A DNA stretch of 64,000 bases from the NCBI GenBank assembly GCA_022239325.1, contig JAKOGP010000001.1:1-64000 (forward strand), written 5' to 3'. Of the stretch, positions 62,770-64,000 are shown in pieces. Each line of letters begins with the position of its first letter. The first letter of the stretch is position 1. Below the pieces are notes generated by a model, which was not told where the DNA came from, ran no database searches, and saw nothing but the letters and a program-made list of their open reading frames with translations. The position numbers and the translations under genes are program-made. The DNA is from Flavobacteriaceae bacterium LSUCC0859. GTDB taxonomy: Bacteria > Bacteroidota > Bacteroidia > Flavobacteriales > Flavobacteriaceae.

Positions 62770-64000
62770 ATGAACCATTTAGAGATTAAGTCCAGGTTCC
62801 ATAACAAGATTGTTGTGGAGTCAGGCCCTCTTTTGGAGGCAGTAGACTATAATGAGAAGGTGTTGACTAAGATTAACCGTTGGTGGTCTGACGAAAACCC
62901 TGGGGATGATCCAGACTTTGGTGTGATAGAATATCTATCCATGAATGAGGCTGTTACCTTAATTAATAATTTGGAAGGCCCCCTAACAAAAGATCAAGCA
63001 CCCGCTCTCCTTAAAGGCTTATATAAAGGAGGTACAGGAGGGGCTTTTCTATACAAAGCAGCAGCTTACCTGCCATGGGATGTAGATATAAAAAATACCG
63101 CTGAGAAGAAGGAGAATCTACCATTGTTAGATGGAAAAAATAACTCAGACGTATTTGATTACTTAAAAGGCATATCAGTATTTGCTGCTAGGTCTAATAG
63201 TGGATTAGGAATGTTTGGATACGTGAGAGTAGAAGGCATAGAAAACTTATTAGTTGGAGAAAAGAAACTGCATCACGAGATAGGAAAAGCTATTACAAGT
63301 AAAATGTCAGAGATGTGCTTTGAGGCCACGGGAATACTAGTGGACTTTGACCCAACTCAGTCAGTATTTAGAGTCATAAGAAATTTCCCCCCTCAAGAAA
63401 ATGAAGTTGTTATAAATGACAGACACTTGAATTTTAAAGTTACTGTCACTAAGGAAAAAATAGTTACATCCTTAGGAGTTCCCGCTCTCACTTACACAGG
63501 AAACTACTCAGGTCATCCGGGTACAATCAGGTATAAGTTCAATGAACAAAACAAAATAGAAGATATACTGCCAAAGCATGGATTTACGCATGCTAGCGGA
63601 AACAGGTGGGTTCACTTTACCTCTACCTCAGATTCAACAGGTCAAGTTAATGATAATAATACCTTTTGGAGCTATTCAAGCACGTTTGGTGAGGGACTTT
63701 ACTCACCTTTTGACTTAGTTAAAAAAGCAGAAGGACTTAGTTATAACGAATTAATTCGGCGATGCAAACAAGAAGGGTATGAAGACACTCCAATAGAGCC
63801 CTCTGAGATTGATTTAGCGGTTGAGAGACTTCACTTTGGTTACTCTGCTCCTCCAAGTGTTTTTAGCGTGTGTGACCCGCTTAAAAGACTTCCAGAGAAG
63901 GATAAGTATGAGATGCTAGATAGGTTGAACATCAGAAAGGAGGTTTTGTTGCTTGTATGCACATATCTAGAAGTTGTACCTCTTGAAATTCCATATGATC
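62770..64000 (+). CDS. Primase-like replication protein of the element (3' partial)
   Basis: The frame stays open from the ATG at 62770 to the window edge, giving at least 410 residues. The N-terminal part resembles VirE/BT4734-type primase-like proteins of Bacteroidota elements: Asp104-x-Asp106 (PWDVDIK) and ARSNSGLGMFGYV (Arg141 to Gly145) fit the acidic and R-S-x-S-G motifs. A later stretch, NTFWSYSS...LYSPFDLVKKAEG (298-319), with EGYED after it, is like the CHC-free region that precedes the helicase part in such proteins. The function is inferred from motifs only; a helicase or DUF3987 domain may follow beyond the edge. Confidence 0.65.
   Translation, partial: MNHLEIKSRFHNKIVVESGPLLEAVDYNEKVLTKINRWWSDENPGDDPDFGVIEYLSMNEAVTLINNLEGPLTKDQAPALLKGLYKGGTGGAFLYKAAAYLPWDVDIKNTAEKKENLPLLDGKNNSDVFDYLKGISVFAARSNSGLGMFGYVRVEGIENLLVGEKKLHHEIGKAITSKMSEMCFEATGILVDFDPTQSVFRVIRNFPPQENEVVINDRHLNFKVTVTKEKIVTSLGVPALTYTGNYSGHPGTIRYKFNEQNKIEDILPKHGFTHASGNRWVHFTSTSDSTGQVNDNNTFWSYSSTFGEGLYSPFDLVKKAEGLSYNELIRRCKQEGYEDTPIEPSEIDLAVERLHFGYSAPPSVFSVCDPLKRLPEKDKYEMLDRLNIRKEVLLLVCTYLEVVPLEIPYD

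Overview
The window is a stretch of chromosome from a member of the Bacteroidota, most likely a marine Flavobacteriaceae. This rests on type B type IX secretion (T9SS) C-terminal domains, promoters of the TTG / TAnnTTTG type, few Shine-Dalgarno sites, lineage-typical families (DUF4290, DUF2911, DUF4212 with a VC_2705-type symporter, bacillithiol synthesis) and a MurA with Asp in place of the catalytic Cys. Gene density is high, and the window holds two tRNA genes and no rRNA or CRISPR array.

Layout. 1-7934: two tandem, paralogous, giant secreted proteins built from MBG/YDG-type repeats, thrombospondin type 3 calcium-binding repeats and a T9SS sorting domain; the first is cut by the window edge. 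7931-12433 (minus): a TauE/SafE exporter and three genes of trans-4-hydroxyproline catabolism, without the D-hydroxyproline oxidase. 12593-14131: secreted M28 peptidase. 14247-14321: tRNA-His. 14466-19604 (minus): bacillithiol deacetylase, a PLP trans-sulfuration enzyme and a ResB-ResC fusion for cytochrome c maturation. 19741-26351 (plus): a run of genes from a DUF2520 protein through KdsC-like phosphatase, Maf, MscS-like channel, large PIG-L deacetylase and a sodium symporter. 27347-31333: a light-stress operon (SRPBCC, SDR, two photolyase/cryptochrome proteins). 31480-41871: housekeeping genes (M20 amidohydrolase, lysoplasmalogenase, murA, recQ, fmt, HU, YqgE and others). 42004-42077: tRNA-Met.

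42183-53772 is an acetate-use locus. It holds a cNMP/CBS/DUF294 nucleotidyltransferase, a DnaQ-type exonuclease, acetyl-CoA synthetase, an output-less response regulator, a symporter-histidine kinase fusion, the two-subunit acetate-type symporter, an outer-membrane porin and a small IS1 InsA-like zinc-ribbon/HTH protein that looks like a domesticated regulator. After purC, phoH, a SAM hydrolase, dnaN and mnmE, the chromosome gives way at about 60033 to an integrative element. The last 18 bases of mnmE look like its attachment core, as in the SGI1 family. A tyrosine integrase preceded by a cluster of TGATACA sites follows, then two unknown proteins, an excisionase-like HTH protein and a primase-like replication protein that runs off the right edge.

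The most interesting items are the mobile element at the mnmE 3' end and its TGATACA array, the acetate locus with its two unexplained nucleic-acid-type enzymes and InsA-like protein, the second photolyase whose FAD-proximal Trp is missing, and two genes whose start codons sit directly behind terminator-like hairpins.
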